In this document: piece by piece, positions 8,242 to 18,090 of the stretch
Numbering within the stretch: the stretch's first letter is position 1
Layout of the letters: the number at the start of each line of letters is the position of its first letter
From: Emiliania huxleyi CCMP1516
Lineage: Eukaryota; Haptophyta; Isochrysidales; Noelaerhabdaceae
Assembly (NCBI RefSeq): GCF_000372725.1
Contig: NW_005202428.1
Span: 2,412,873 to 2,476,872 of the forward strand
Direction of reading: 5' to 3'
DNA: 64,000 bases
Notes under the pieces: generated by a model
Told to the model about the DNA's origin: nothing
What the model saw: only the letters and a program-made list of their open reading frames with translations
The model's database searches: none
Position numbers and translations under genes: made by a program

Positions 8242-11200
8242 GTTAATTGTCAAAATTCCTGTTGTGCAAGAGGGGATGGGGCTCTGACGGAGTGTGTGGC
8301 GGGAGAGGGCAGGGAGGGAATGGGCGCGGGGGAGGGGGGGGGGGGGGCTCAGCCGTGCAAAAAGCATTAATTAATAATAGTAATAAAGAAATAATGCTCG
8401 GCCGTTCATGAAGTCCGTCTCGATCTGGAGTAGACGGTTACTTCCCCCAGGATTGGTCTTCTCTGCCTGCGGGAACACCCTCGGGCGGCCGGGTGGGGCT
8501 GCGGCTGGAGCTAGCATGGCTCGATAGAGCCGAGACCCCGTGTTGAGGCGGCGCTCCTGTGGGCGGCTGTGGAATCGGGAGATTCGACCTTAGATCTCCA
8601 GTTATCTCATCCCAGTGGATGGACGTCCGGACGTCCATTTGTGTTCCTCTCGCCGTCCGCCAGCGAGACGCTCTGTCGCTGGCGGCCGCAGTTTTCTGTG
8701 AGGTGGGAGGAGAGGAGAGGACGCAGCGAAGATGGCGCAGCAGCAGGCCCCGCCAGCTGCGCAAGCGCCCATCGTCGTCGTCGTTGACGAAGTTCAGATC
8801 ACCAGTGATGCAGCGCTCGTTCTCGCTCCAGGGGCTCAGCACGTAAAGGACCACACGCCTTGTCTGAGTTGGACCACGGTGTACGACAATGCAGGAGCAG
8901 TGACCAACTACACCCTGGGGCAGAGTGACGCCAAGGGCGCCTTCCTGCCGCGGTGCCGGTTCAGCGTGGACCAGCAGACAGGCACCCTCCTCGATAGGAA
9001 CCACGTTCTCAATGTGCTTTTCAATGGGGCATTCTGGTCGCGGCTTCTGACCGCTCTGGACGCGGCGAACCTCTTTGCCACTTCCATGGAGAAGATCGGC
9101 GTGCTGCACCAGCGGCTCGCCGGTCTGGCAATGGCCAACCCAGGGGTCTGGGTGGTCTCGCACTCGGACATCTTTCTCGGTGAAGACTTTGACGCGCCCG
9201 CCGTCCCAGCGCCGGCCGCGGGGAGAGGCCGGGGCCGCGGTCGAGGGGGCCAAGCCGCGGCCGTGGTGCCGGTCGTGCCAGGACCACAGGACCTGCTCTT
9301 CCTTACGCAACTCCCGCTTCGCGCGCTCGAGGCGGGCGGGGAGTTGCCTTTGCTGCTGTACTCGCTGCTCTCTTTCCATTTGGGACCGATAGCTACAAGG
9401 GCGGCCCGCCTGCCCCTGGCAGCCCCCGCGAGACTCACGGCCGGCCTTCTCCAAGGAGCTATCGTGCAAAGCGTGGGGGCGGCGGCCGCCAACCCTACGA
9501 TGCTCGCGCTCCAAATCCCTCGCTTGCTCAAGGGCGCTTCGCTCCCCGTCATCTTTCAGTCTACCTCCGCGGACCCACACACGAGGCTCGAGGACTTCAC
9601 GGACTTGCTCCGCATGCAGGCCGGCGGGGTAGATGAGAGGCGGCGCATCGAGGAGCGGCGGATCATGCTCGCCACCTCGCTGGGCGCGCTCTACCAGCTA
9701 GTCATCCAGCCGTCGCCCTCGGTCTCGACTGCAAATACCTTGGTGAGCCGCCTGGCCGCCAAGATTCTGACCGCGCCTCAGCTTAAGCTCTCGCTGGCGG
9801 ACCAGCTGGCCATCCTCGCGACGGCCGTTCATGATCGGCAGCACCTCGTCCAACCGGGGGCCTCCGCGGAGGATGCGGTGACCGCGCTGGTCGCGGAGGA
9901 CCTCCTCTACGACGCGGGGCGCCCCGCGCCTAGCGTGGCAGGCGGGCCGGCGTCCTCGGGCGACCAACCGCCGCCGCCCAAGCTTTTGGAGAAGGCTCTG
10001 ATGATGCCCAACTTCCAGGCTCTGGCCGCCAGCCTCGAGGGCGCGGACGCACAGTCGGACGAAGGGCGGCGCCAGATCCTGGCGGCGGCCTTCGAGTCGG
10101 GCTGCGACCTCGTCCTGCGTGTGCTGTTGGGCCCGGGGGGTCACGAGGCTTCCCGCAATCCGGTTCTTGCCAAGATTGCGCACTGCAAGGTAGAGCTCGC
10201 CAACTACCTCACGTGGTGCCTCGTCACCGACAGCTCGGGCCAGCCAAAGGAGGCGCTCGACAAGTACCGGTTCACCGGCCACGACGGCCAGAGCGACAGT
10301 CTCTGCAAGGCCTTCCTGGCGGGCAAGTTCGTGGGCGTTGATTACATGAACGGAGCCAACGGCGTGCTGGACTGGATGGGGGCCGCTCTCCATGCCCAGC
10401 GTCTCCCGAGGATCCACGTCAAGGACCTCTACATCATCCCGAGCAAGATGCGACGCTTTGGGGCCTTCCTCAACCTCCTTTTCGTGGGCATCGGCTACCC
10501 GGAGACCGTCCCGGACGGCGCCGGCTTCACCATCAAGACTTGGTTCGAGTTCTATATCGAGCACCTCGAGCTCACGAGCGGGTACAACACGTATGAGCGG
10601 AAGTGCAACCACCTCTACCAGTGCAGCCGGCAGTTCGAGGCCTTCCTGCGCATCCTCGAGACGACGCTGGCGAGCCGCCGATCTCGACCCGACCCCGGCG
10701 AGGATGGATTCGGCCCGGTGGCCTTCCTCGATTGCCAGCCTGCCGAGGAGTTGCGCATGCGCGCGAAAGTTTCCGCCCACCGGACCCGAGAGGAGAAGCT
10801 CGACGAGGCGTCCACCTCTGAGTCCGTGTGCGACACGTGCATCCTGCCGCTGCTTTCGGGGTGGGCCAACCACCCGCTCGACAAGCGGGATGCGGCGGCC
10901 CCGACCTCGAAGCGCCCCAAGATCGAGCCTGGCTCGAGCGTGGTCATCGGCGCGAACGCGCCGCTGCCCAAGGCGCACGCCCTCGCCAAATCCGCATTGT
11001 GGCTCAAGGAGGGCAAGGGTCAACCCCGTGAGGAACAGATCAGGTTCACATTGTCGTAGCCGGAGGGGATGTTGACCTTTAGCTCGTGGGGCCACCCGCG
11101 CTTTGTTTTTTTTTTCACAGACCACTCGGGCAGGGGGCAGCTTTTACCAAATGCCAAAGTTGCACTTTACCACTCGGGCAGATTCGACGATTGCATTTTA

Positions 11201-11266
11201 CCACTCGGGCAAACTCGATGAAACGGCGGACGGAGAACGCGTTCGCGGCCGCTCGCCGGAGAGCTA
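8242..11266 (+). mobile_element. Unclassified mobile element A, apparently full length
   Basis: The left end begins GTTAATTGTCAAAATTCC, which also begins two other copies in this window (18429 minus; 63858 plus) with unrelated flanks. About 190 bp of left non-coding sequence has a GGGGGAGGGG/poly-G tract near 8320. It is followed by a leader, a 775-codon frame (8732-11059) and a right end with three spaced copies of ACCACTCGGGCA (11121, 11169, 11200), finishing near GCCGGAGAGC at 11266. There are no terminal inverted repeats, no direct LTRs and no poly(A) or simple-repeat tail, so it fits no standard class by eye. Confidence 0.7.
8732..11059 (+). CDS. 775-residue protein of mobile element A, no recognised domain
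   Basis: The long uninterrupted frame starts at an ATG about 490 bp inside the element and stops 56 bp before the triple-repeat right end. Visible parts are an N-terminal Val-rich segment, an RG-repeat patch (GRGRGRGRGG, residues 164-173) typical of nucleic-acid binding, a long Leu/Ala-rich helical middle, a Trp/Tyr/Cys-rich region (TWFEFYIEHLEL...YNTYERKCNHLYQC) and a basic KRPKIEP nuclear-localisation-like motif near the C-terminus. I see no reverse transcriptase, DDE transposase, tyrosine-recombinase or helicase motif. It is either an unfamiliar transposase/recombinase or a Gag-like nucleocapsid protein. The deleted copy at 18.1-18.4 kb lacks exactly this part. Confidence 0.8.
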   Translation: MAQQQAPPAAQAPIVVVVDEVQITSDAALVLAPGAQHVKDHTPCLSWTTVYDNAGAVTNYTLGQSDAKGAFLPRCRFSVDQQTGTLLDRNHVLNVLFNGAFWSRLLTALDAANLFATSMEKIGVLHQRLAGLAMANPGVWVVSHSDIFLGEDFDAPAVPAPAAGRGRGRGRGGQAAAVVPVVPGPQDLLFLTQLPLRALEAGGELPLLLYSLLSFHLGPIATRAARLPLAAPARLTAGLLQGAIVQSVGAAAANPTMLALQIPRLLKGASLPVIFQSTSADPHTRLEDFTDLLRMQAGGVDERRRIEERRIMLATSLGALYQLVIQPSPSVSTANTLVSRLAAKILTAPQLKLSLADQLAILATAVHDRQHLVQPGASAEDAVTALVAEDLLYDAGRPAPSVAGGPASSGDQPPPPKLLEKALMMPNFQALAASLEGADAQSDEGRRQILAAAFESGCDLVLRVLLGPGGHEASRNPVLAKIAHCKVELANYLTWCLVTDSSGQPKEALDKYRFTGHDGQSDSLCKAFLAGKFVGVDYMNGANGVLDWMGAALHAQRLPRIHVKDLYIIPSKMRRFGAFLNLLFVGIGYPETVPDGAGFTIKTWFEFYIEHLELTSGYNTYERKCNHLYQCSRQFEAFLRILETTLASRRSRPDPGEDGFGPVAFLDCQPAEELRMRAKVSAHRTREEKLDEASTSESVCDTCILPLLSGWANHPLDKRDAAAPTSKRPKIEPGSSVVIGANAPLPKAHALAKSALWLKEGKGQPREEQIRFTLS

Positions 11267-11558
11267 TGCATGAAGCGGCCGGCGCGCCACCGCAGCTCAC
11301 CGATGGAGCTCGCGCCGCGGCTCAATCCACAGGCGCAGCAGCACTGCGACGCATTCTCCAAGCACAGTGCCTGACGTTGCAGGTGCTCAGAGAGCGAGCA
11401 ATAGTCGACAAAAGCCCAGATCTGAGCATAGCGGATCTCCATGTTGGTCGCGCCCTGCGAGAGGACAACCGCGGGCCTCGGATGCTTGCCCGGACGCGGA
11501 CCCGCCGTGCGAGTTGCAGACCCGGAGGAGGCCAACCCAGCTCACCCCCAGAGAGGCC
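11267..11558. other. Upstream region of MAPEG gene
   Basis: Short spacer between element A and the next gene. The frame is open upstream of the MAPEG start codon but has no membrane or family character. Confidence 0.3.
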
Positions 11559-12086
11559 ATGCCCAGGGTCAACCATAAAAGGGGGCTCCGTCCGTCCGTC
11601 TGTCTCGTGTGCTTCCTAGTCACCGCAGGCCTTTGCCTGCTGCACTCGACGTCCGTGTCTCTGGGCATCATCCCGAGCAGCCACCCGCCAGAGGACGGCA
11701 TCCTCGGACACGGCTTTGGCGAGAAGCCCAAGAATGTGGACCCTTGGGACGCGGCTCACCGCTGGAAGGCGGTCGCCGAGAACCAGAAGGAGAACTTCCC
11801 GATTGTGCTGGCAATCTACTGGGCCACAGTCCTCGTCGGCGAGGCGGCGCCCGTGGAGGCGGTGAAGGGAAGCAAAGCGCCCTACTTCATGGTTGCGTAC
11901 CTCCTCCTCCGCGTCGTCTACGCCGCATGCTACATCGTCGCCCTGGCGCCGTGGCGCTCACTGGCGTTCGCAGCCTCCAATTTCGGTGGGATGTACACCG
12001 TCTTTGTCATCGGTGTCTACCGCGCCTGCAAAGTCAGCACGCCAGCCCCGGCCGATGACTATGCCATCATGCCACCGACGGTGTGA
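11559..12086 (+). CDS. MAPEG-domain membrane protein
   Basis: A 175-residue protein with four hydrophobic segments (about residues 12-30, 81-99, 108-130 and 134-156). Between the first two lies the MAPEG signature: an Arg-containing helix leading to AENQKENFP (73-81), where the Glu-Asn pair belongs to the glutathione/lipid-binding site. It is followed by a helix with LLRVVYAACY, matching the family R-x-x-Y. MAPEG proteins include microsomal glutathione transferases, leukotriene C4 synthase and bacterial or plant homologues, in the ER or organelle envelope. The ATG at 11559 gives a basic N-terminus and the first helix, while the frame upstream is low-complexity. Subfamily not resolved. Confidence 0.75.
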   Translation: MPRVNHKRGLRPSVCLVCFLVTAGLCLLHSTSVSLGIIPSSHPPEDGILGHGFGEKPKNVDPWDAAHRWKAVAENQKENFPIVLAIYWATVLVGEAAPVEAVKGSKAPYFMVAYLLLRVVYAACYIVALAPWRSLAFAASNFGGMYTVFVIGVYRACKVSTPAPADDYAIMPPTV

Positions 12087-12928
12087 ACGAGCACTTGGAG
12101 AGTCGTAATCGAATCTAAAGGGTGTGGACTGCGGTGAGTTGACGGAAGTCGAGGGCGACGCGCGACCACTTCGCCACAGACGGTCCCGCGCCTCGCCGCT
12201 AAGTTTGCGGCACGCCCCGCACCGTCCGCTGTGCCGCATTTTTTGCCCGGAGTGAAAGGTCCAACGCGCTCGTCGGTGGCGGTGTCCCTCAACCTGCGCC
12301 GCGCTCGGCGAACCTCGACAGCGCCTTCGGTGGCATGCAGCTCTTTGCGCCTGAAGCCTGGAGTGAAGCTCCTCTGCTGCTCACACGCTCTGCACAGTTG
12401 GCACAGCCCACTGTGCGGCTGCCACAGCTGTGACAGCGATGGGCTCGCCCTCACTGGCCCTCAGTCACTTGTGCTGCGGCTTGTGTGAGCGACACTGCTC
12501 GGCGACTGCCGGCACACTGTGAGACCATGGGTGTGAGGTTAAACCACGCTCTACCAGCGCTTGGTCACATCGGCCCCGAGGCCAGATCCTTCTACTCTGT
12601 TGATGACAAGACTTGTCTACTGGCTGGAGCTGAGCAGGGAGGGCCCGGCGCACAACCCCTGTGGTCAACTCGCTCACGGGGTCCAGGCTGCGGTGGAGTC
12701 CAGGCTCCAGCACACCCCGTAGAGAATCATCGTACTTCGTACGAATGGAGGTGTGATCGATGCACCGTTCACAGTCCGTTGACCGTTGCAAAAGGAAACG
12801 GGGACAATGCGATGCAGTCTTCTCCGGCACAGGCGCACTCTCTCTCGCTCTCGAGCGCGAGAGCAACGAAAGACGTTGCCCGAGCGCGCACACACCCTTG
12901 TACAGATGTGTACACCACGAAACCATAG
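12087..12928. other. Intergenic, no supported gene
   Basis: Open frames on both strands are compositional. Nothing recognisable. Confidence 0.4.
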
Positions 12929-14287
12929 TCACAGCTCCTCTCGGTCTGGGAAGGCGGGCGAAGCAGGCGCGGTCGGGTAGTCCCCGACCATCTCCTTCGC
13001 CGCCTCCCCCTCAGCGGCGATCCAGTGGCGGCAGGAGAAGCCGGGGTGCATCACGGAACGCACCTCGTGCTCGAGCGTGTAGAGGAGCTCGCCCGTGTCC
13101 TTGTCAATGTCGCAGAACGAGTGAGGGGAGGTGCGGTGGGCGTGTGGGACGGGGATTGAGTACGCGCCGGGTCGGTGAGGTCCTTGAGCCGAAACTCGCT
13201 GTGCCGCAGCGCGTGTGCCAGCGAGTCGTACCGCAGGTGCGGGAAGCGAGGGTTGTTCCACACCAGGCCCGCCTCGCGGCTGCGCTCGTACACGGCGGCG
13301 AAGTCGTTTGTGTAGAGCGCGACGTGGTGGCCGTCGTACCGGCGGACGGGCGGCTCGCCTGGCAGCGCCTCCGCGAACTGCAGCGACTGGTGGTGCCCGA
13401 GCCGCACCACGCAGACGGGCCGCCTCCCCTCTCGGCCAACCTGAGAGGCGGAGGCGGCGGGGGCGGAGGAGGTGACGGTGGGGGCAGCGAAGGCCCGAGT
13501 GCGCGCGGTGGCGATCTCGCGTGCTCTCGGGCCACCTCGGCGGTGGCGCCAAAGAGCCGCAAATAGAAGCGGCAGATGCCGGCGGCGGCGCCTTCTGGGA
13601 CGTCGAAGCGCACGTACTGGATGCCCAGCCCTCGCGACGGACCGCCGGGCAGCGGCCTCTCCTCGCGCGGGTCGAGAAGCAGCTTCGGACCAAACCAGGT
13701 CTCTGCGCCCGCCCACTCGACCGCACGCAGACGGTTGCCAACCGGGCAGGTGATGCGGAGGCTGCCGTCGGCGCCAACCGCGTGCGTAGCGCTGGCGTCC
13801 TCCAGCCGCCGCTGCAGCGCTGCCAGCTCCTCAGTGGTGTACGCCAGCCCCACCTCGCCTCGCACGACCTGCGGACGTGGCGTGGTGTGGCGTGCGGTGT
13901 GTGGACTTGCGGAGGCAGCCTGGAGCTAGATGAGAGCGCGAAGTGTGAAATAGAGCACGCGAGCATGTGTCTCAGAACCTGCACGGAGTCCTCCGGCTCT
14001 CCGACGGGCAAGTGGAACTGCTGGAGGCCAAAGTTCGCCCAGTGGAGGCCCTGCATCGGCCCGCCGGCGGCCTGCACCTGCGAGCAGACGACCGCGCCTC
14101 GCGGGTCGTCGGCGCCGCCCATCACGCTGAACCAGAAGCGCGAGAGCTGCTCCGTCCACGTGCCGCCGGCGTTGATGTTGACGTGCTCCAGCGAGATGAG
14201 CGGCTCGTACCGGACCGGCAGATGCGGAATCGTGGTGGTCGAGGAGGAGGGCGCAGCAGCCGCGGACGCGACACGAAACAGCAACAT
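12929..14287 (-). CDS. Two-domain VOC (glyoxalase/dioxygenase-fold) protein, 4 exons
   Basis: Exons at 13979-14287, 13536-13868, 13168-13440 and 12929-13099 join in phase 0 to give 361 residues. The first domain starts ISLEHVNINAGG and includes LHWANFGLQQFHLPVGE, the second starts LGIQYVRFDVPEG and includes DGHHVALYTNDFAAVYE. Both are beta-alpha-beta-beta-beta modules with conserved His/Glu positions, as in metal-binding vicinal-oxygen-chelate enzymes. The end (DPDTGELLYTLEHEVRS) is rebuilt only if the last intron (13100-13167) uses a GC donor. The other two introns are GT-AG. The N-terminus is hydrophobic and may be a targeting peptide. Reaction unknown. Confidence 0.75.
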   Translation of the reverse strand: MLLFRVASAAAAPSSSTTTIPHLPVRYEPLISLEHVNINAGGTWTEQLSRFWFSVMGGADDPRGAVVCSQVQAAGGPMQGLHWANFGLQQFHLPVGEPEDSVQVLRHMLACSISHFALSSSSRLPPQVHTPHATPRHVRRSCEARWGWRTPLRSWQRCSGGWRTPALRTRLAPTAASASPARLATVCVRSSGRAQRPGLVRSCFSTRARRGRCPAVRREGWASSTCASTSQKAPPPASAASICGSLAPPPRWPESTRDRHRAHSGLRCPHRHLLRPRRLRLSGWPRGEAARLRGAARAPPVAAVRGGAARRAARPPVRRPPRRALHKRLRRRVRAQPRGGPGVEQPSLPAPAVRLAGTRAAAQRVSAQGPHRPGAYSIPVPHAHRTSPHSFCDIDKDTGELLYTLEHEVRSVMHPGFSCRHWIAAEGEAAKEMVGDYPTAPASPAFPDREEL

Positions 14288-14442
14288 GGGGCTGCTTGTG
14301 AAGGTAGGCGTGCGTATGAGCTCACTAGCTAGAGCTCACAGAGGAGGCCGTCATCGCATTCCGCTCTGGCTTCTTCTGTCGTTTCTCCCTTCTCGTCCGG
14401 GGTGTGTTTTTGTGTGAAGGTACAGTAGGCACACTGGCACCT

Positions 14443-14981
14443 GGGTTCCGGCTCCTACCCAGATAGGGGGTCTACCCGCCCGGTTAGACCCTATGCAATA
14501 GGTAGGCAGGTCCGGTTTTGACCGCCCCAGAGGGCCTACAACAGGTAGGATTTTTCTCTTTTTCGCTTCGCTGCGCGGCCTGGGAGCTGGCCCTGGGTAG
14601 GTAGATAGGTAGGGCGTTTTTGGTGCGAGTCAGGGTGAACAGACCCCCTATCTGTGCGTATTCTCGTATCAATCACTGGCTCCGAGTAGAAAAAGAAAGA
14701 AAAAAAACATGTCGATAGCTCCGAGTAGAGGGGGCGTCCTGCAGTTAAGGGGAAACCCGGTACGCGGGGCCAACCCTCGGAGACCCGTGTTTACTTTACG
14801 GCCCTTTCCCTGCGAATGCGCACCCCCCCTAGCTAGGGGTCAGGGCCTCTCTAGCCCGTAACCCGATGCCGATCATCTCCGGCTCGCTGGGTGCGCTTCT
14901 TAGCTCCCCGGCCCTGGATGTGAGCAGTGAGGTTGCCGACTGCACTCCAAGTGCCCCCTATCTGGGTAGGAGCCGGAACCC
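14443..14981. mobile_element. Terminal-inverted-repeat element with TAGG arrays, copy 2 and outer end
   Basis: The left end GGGTTCCGGCTCCTACCCAG has its exact inverse at 14954-14981. An inner inverse (ACAGACCCCCTATCTG) near 14640-14654 matches the 5463-5882 copy. Between 14655 and 14953 lie two other shared repeats (14716-14802 and 14860-14953), so this is either a 539-bp element or a 212-bp one with later neighbours. Confidence 0.5.
14716..14802 (+). repeat. Dispersed repeat, copy 1 (also 17994-18080)
   Basis: An 87-bp unit from TAGCTCCGAGTAGAGGGGGC to GTTTACTTTACGGC, nearly identical at 17994-18080. The shorter GCTCCGAGTAGA also appears at 14670. Confidence 0.75.
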
Positions 14982-15087
14982 GGCTGTGCGACTTACACGG
15001 ACGGCACACTTGAATTCCCCGAGCTAAGTAAGCCTAAGGAACGGCCCTGGATGTGCGGTTACTCGGACTGGTCTGCACTCCAAGTGC
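14840..15087 (-). repeat. Repeat starting GCACTTGGAGTGCAG, copies 1 and 2
   Basis: On the minus strand two units begin with this motif (near 15087 and 14953), each followed by CATCCAGGGCCG. The second also carries GGGGAGCTAAGAAGCGCACC. A third unit is on the plus strand at 38661. The motif is itself a GCACT-TGG-AGTGC hairpin. Confidence 0.5.
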
Positions 15088-16376
15088 TCGCCAAGTGTAA
15101 GCTGAGTGTAAGAGGAGTGCCGCACCGTGGTCCGTGGCTGCGTCTGCGGCGTGTTGCGGAGGTGGCTCCCGGCAGTCTCCCGGCTCCCGCGTCCCGGGGC
15201 CAATGGTTGGGTAGTAGGGCTAGAGGGTCGCTCTACACTTAGCCTCTGCAGCGAGCGAGCGCTCAACTTAGCCCCCGCACGGAGCCAGGCTCGGACTTAG
15301 ACGCTGTATGGTCGGGGGCCATGAACTTAGACGACACAAGGCCAACTCCGGGTAAAACCCGGGTATACCTGCAAAAGTCCAGGTTTACCCGAAAAATACC
15401 TGGTCCTGGACGCGTCCCGACCAACGTATGCCGCGCGCACGACGCCATATCGCCTTGTCCCAGGGCCAGTGCGCTACTTGCGGCGCGCAACTCCTGCTCA
15501 AGTACGCGCACCGTACCATGTGCTGCCGCTATGCGTGTCTTAAGGCGGCTGCGGCGAAGCGGCGGGCGCGGCATGCCGATGGCAGTGCGGACGATGCGGT
15601 TGCGATGTGTGGTCTGCTTCAAGATCGTGGCGGTGCTTGGCATGCACTTCTGCGATCCCAATCAGCTCATCGCAACGAAGCAGCGCAACAAGCTGGCTGC
15701 TGCCAACAAGGCCCTACTACCTCACGCGCGGATCGTTCAAAGAGGACCAGCATACACAGGCTTCTATGCGTTTGTTTGAGCTTGAGGCTATTTGTGAGAA
15801 CTGTTTGGCTTGAAGATTGCGCTCAAGAAGAGCAACGAGAATCGGAAGAGGAGGATGCTGAGGCGGCGATTGCTGAGCATGAGAAGGATCGACCCGGATT
15901 AGAAGGCGCCCGCCGCAGTCGAAGAAAATTTGGGGGCTGCGCGCGCCGTATTGCGTATATCGTGTTGATCACGGTGCTCGGTGGGAGCCTCTTGGCCCCA
16001 GGCCGTGCCACGGCAGCCTTAGCCCGCATAAGAGGCTGCCGCCGATCTTAGACCGCGTAAGCACCCCAGTGTGCACGTGCACACTTAGACCCGCTCAGCC
16101 TCGAGGCTCAGAACTTAGTAACGTACTTAGTCTACTGACTACTCTACGTTCTCTATCTACCCCCGCAAACCACCGCGAGGGTCCCCGCGGGCCCCCCCGG
16201 GCGGCGCCGGGGGAATTCAAGGGGACAGGGTAGAGACGAGAGGTAGAGACTCTGTCCTGTCTTCTCCGATGCACCGTTTTGGCGTGTTCATTTTGTTCAA
16301 CCCATGAGTATCAGAGGATAATTGCATTCTAGGGTTCCAGAGGCAGAGCGGGGTCCGCCGCTTGGGCGGCTCGCTC
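15088..16376. other. Unresolved region with a Cys-rich open frame
   Basis: A plus-strand frame (15428-16051) contains CATCGAQ...CCRYACLK, a possible Cys-rich motif, but an overlapping frame (15321-15779) is equally open and ends more protein-like, so neither is called. Around 15345-15405 inverted CCCGGGTATACC/ACCTGG blocks resemble sequence at 47410-47480. The part after 16051 is non-coding, including the NDK 3' flank. Confidence 0.3.
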
Positions 16377-17204
16377 TCACTCGTAGACCCACGCCTTGGA
16401 GTGGTCCTCCCACGAGACGACCTGAAGCAAGTCGATGGCCCGGGGAGGTCAGGGGAGTGGGAGAGGGTACCGGGCGCGGGAGGTCTCAACTCGGTGGGCG
16501 CGCGGGAATCAAAGGACTCGAGCTGCTGCAGCCAGCCTAGGGATCTCGGCGGATCTCGGCGGATCTCGACACGCACCTCGCCGTCCTTGAACCAGAGCGC
16601 AATCTCCTTTTCGGCGTTCTCGGCCGAGTCGGAGCCGTGGCAGATGTTGCGGCCGACGACGATGGAGAAGTCTCCGCGGATGGTGCCGGGCAGCGACTCC
16701 TGCGGGTTTGTCGCCCCGAGCATCTGCCGGCCCATCTTGACCGCATTCTCGCCCTGCCAAACCATGCAGCAGACGGGCCCGGAAAGCATGTATGAGAGCA
16801 GGTCCTGCGGGCGAGGCGCGGGTGATCGCAGTGTTCGCAGGTGGTCTCGGGTGATCTCGGGTGATCTCGAGTGATCTCGGAGGTCCACGACGAGGCGCAG
16901 AAAGAGTCTCAGGGAGCGTACGGCATGTCCGCACCGGGAAGAACTTCTTCTCGACGAGGTCGCAGTAGTGCTGGCGCAGCAGCGCCTCGTCCGCCTGGAA
17001 GAGCTTGAGCGCCTGCAGCTGGTAGCCGCGCTGCTCGAACCGCTGCACGATGTTGCCGACCAGGCCACGCTGCACCCCGTCCGGCTTAATCATGATGTAC
17101 GTGCGCTCCATCTCCATCGCGGGCGAAGCGGCGCGCGGCGCGGCGTGGCGCAGCGGCGCGGTGCTGACACTGAGCGCCACGCAGAGCTGGGAGAGAGCGA
17201 GCAT
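16377..17204 (-). CDS. Nucleoside-diphosphate kinase, 3 exons
   Basis: Exons 16935-17204, 16577-16804 and 16377-16421 join in phase 0 to 180 residues. The core begins [18 protein letters not shown]. It carries the substrate-binding helix, GTIRGDF (130-136), the phospho-histidine site NICHGSD (His146), and ends [11 protein letters not shown], all diagnostic of NDPK, which transfers the gamma phosphate between nucleotides via His146. About 30 extra N-terminal residues ([16 protein letters not shown] then Arg/Ala-rich) look like a signal or transit peptide, so an organellar form is likely. Both introns are GT-AG, and each holds tandem CGAGATC-type motifs. Confidence 0.95.
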
Positions 17205-17244
17205 GGTCAGGGAAGTGGCTCGAAGGAGAAAAAAAATCGGGAGT

Positions 17245-17350
17245 AGTGCGCGGGAGCGGCGGGTGTGCGGGATGTCTGTGGGACCGAGAGAGCGATGTGC
17301 TTGTGTCCGCCTTGCGTTTGTTTTCATAACATCGAAGGCTAGCTCAAAAA
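17245..17350. repeat. ~105-bp repeat upstream of NDK (also 19165-19290 upstream of RING gene)
   Basis: Shared sequence runs from GCGGGAGCGGCGGGTGTGCG through GTCCGCCTTGCGTTTGTTTT to CATAACATCGAAGGCTA. Read on the minus strand, both copies keep an open peptide beginning [11 protein letters not shown]. The copies sit just 5' of two genes in opposite relative orientation. Confidence 0.6.
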
Positions 17351-17993
17351 AAATGGCCGCAATACGATAACGGGCCCGCCGACGAGCCGGAAGGCCGAGG
17401 CCGGCGTGCGGCGGGCCCCAGGGGGGGCTTGGGGTCAGTTGTCGGAGGAGGCGAGAGGTGAGCTTACGCGGCCTCTGCGAGTGGAATCGGGACGTACGAG
17501 CTCTCCGAGGGGAGGCCCGTCGCAGTGGCAGCCGGACCACCGTGATCTTCGACAGGGAGGGCCACGCCTCCCCGAGCTTGCAGAGGAGCCGGCGGTGGGG
17601 GGGGGGGCGAGCCGAGGACGATAGAGAGGCCGCGAGTGCGGGCGCGACTCGTCGACCAGGGAGAGCGGGCCCGTCCTCCCTGGGAGGGGCGGAGGCGACA
17701 CGACCCAATGCCGCCATCCTCGCCCGGGGAGACCCCGGCCGGGCCGTCGACGCTCTCGGAGGCTGCGGTACCAGTCGAGGCGAAGCGGAGTCGAGGCCAC
17801 AGCCGAGGAAGAGGCATCACCATCAGAAACGACTGCAGAGGCAGTCTGGTAACGCCCGGAAGGCGAGCAAGGGACCGGGACGAGCCGAGGGCTCGCCCCG
17901 ACAGGCGAAGGAAGGGACTCTGGGACCGGAGTCGGGCGGGCGCACATGAGGCGTATCCGTGTACGTACGTGGAGTACAGTGTTGTGTGTCCGT
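17351..17993. other. GC-rich intergenic, no supported gene
   Basis: Frames are open on both strands for hundreds of bases, including a long minus one, but all are Pro/Arg/Ser-biased and nothing is recognised. Confidence 0.3.
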
Positions 17994-18080
17994 TAGCTCC
18001 GAGTAGAGGGGGCGTTCTGCAGTTAAGGGGAAACCCGGTACACGGAACTAACCCTCGGGCACCCGTGTTTACTTTACGGC
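17994..18080 (+). repeat. Dispersed repeat, copy 2
   Basis: Second copy of the 14716-14802 unit, ending in TTTACTTTACGGC, directly beside the deleted element A copy. Confidence 0.75.
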
Positions 18081-18090
18081 ACAAGGGTGG

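Noticed and set aside
9698..11125. 475-codon open frame antisense to the 775-residue ORF, and a 380-codon one at 8438-9580
   Set aside because: High GC keeps the antisense frames open. They are Arg/Gly/Leu-biased shadows, while the plus frame has balanced protein composition.
12465..12932. 155-codon minus and 147-codon plus overlapping frames
   Set aside because: Neither shows hydrophobic periodicity, motifs or splice-site support.
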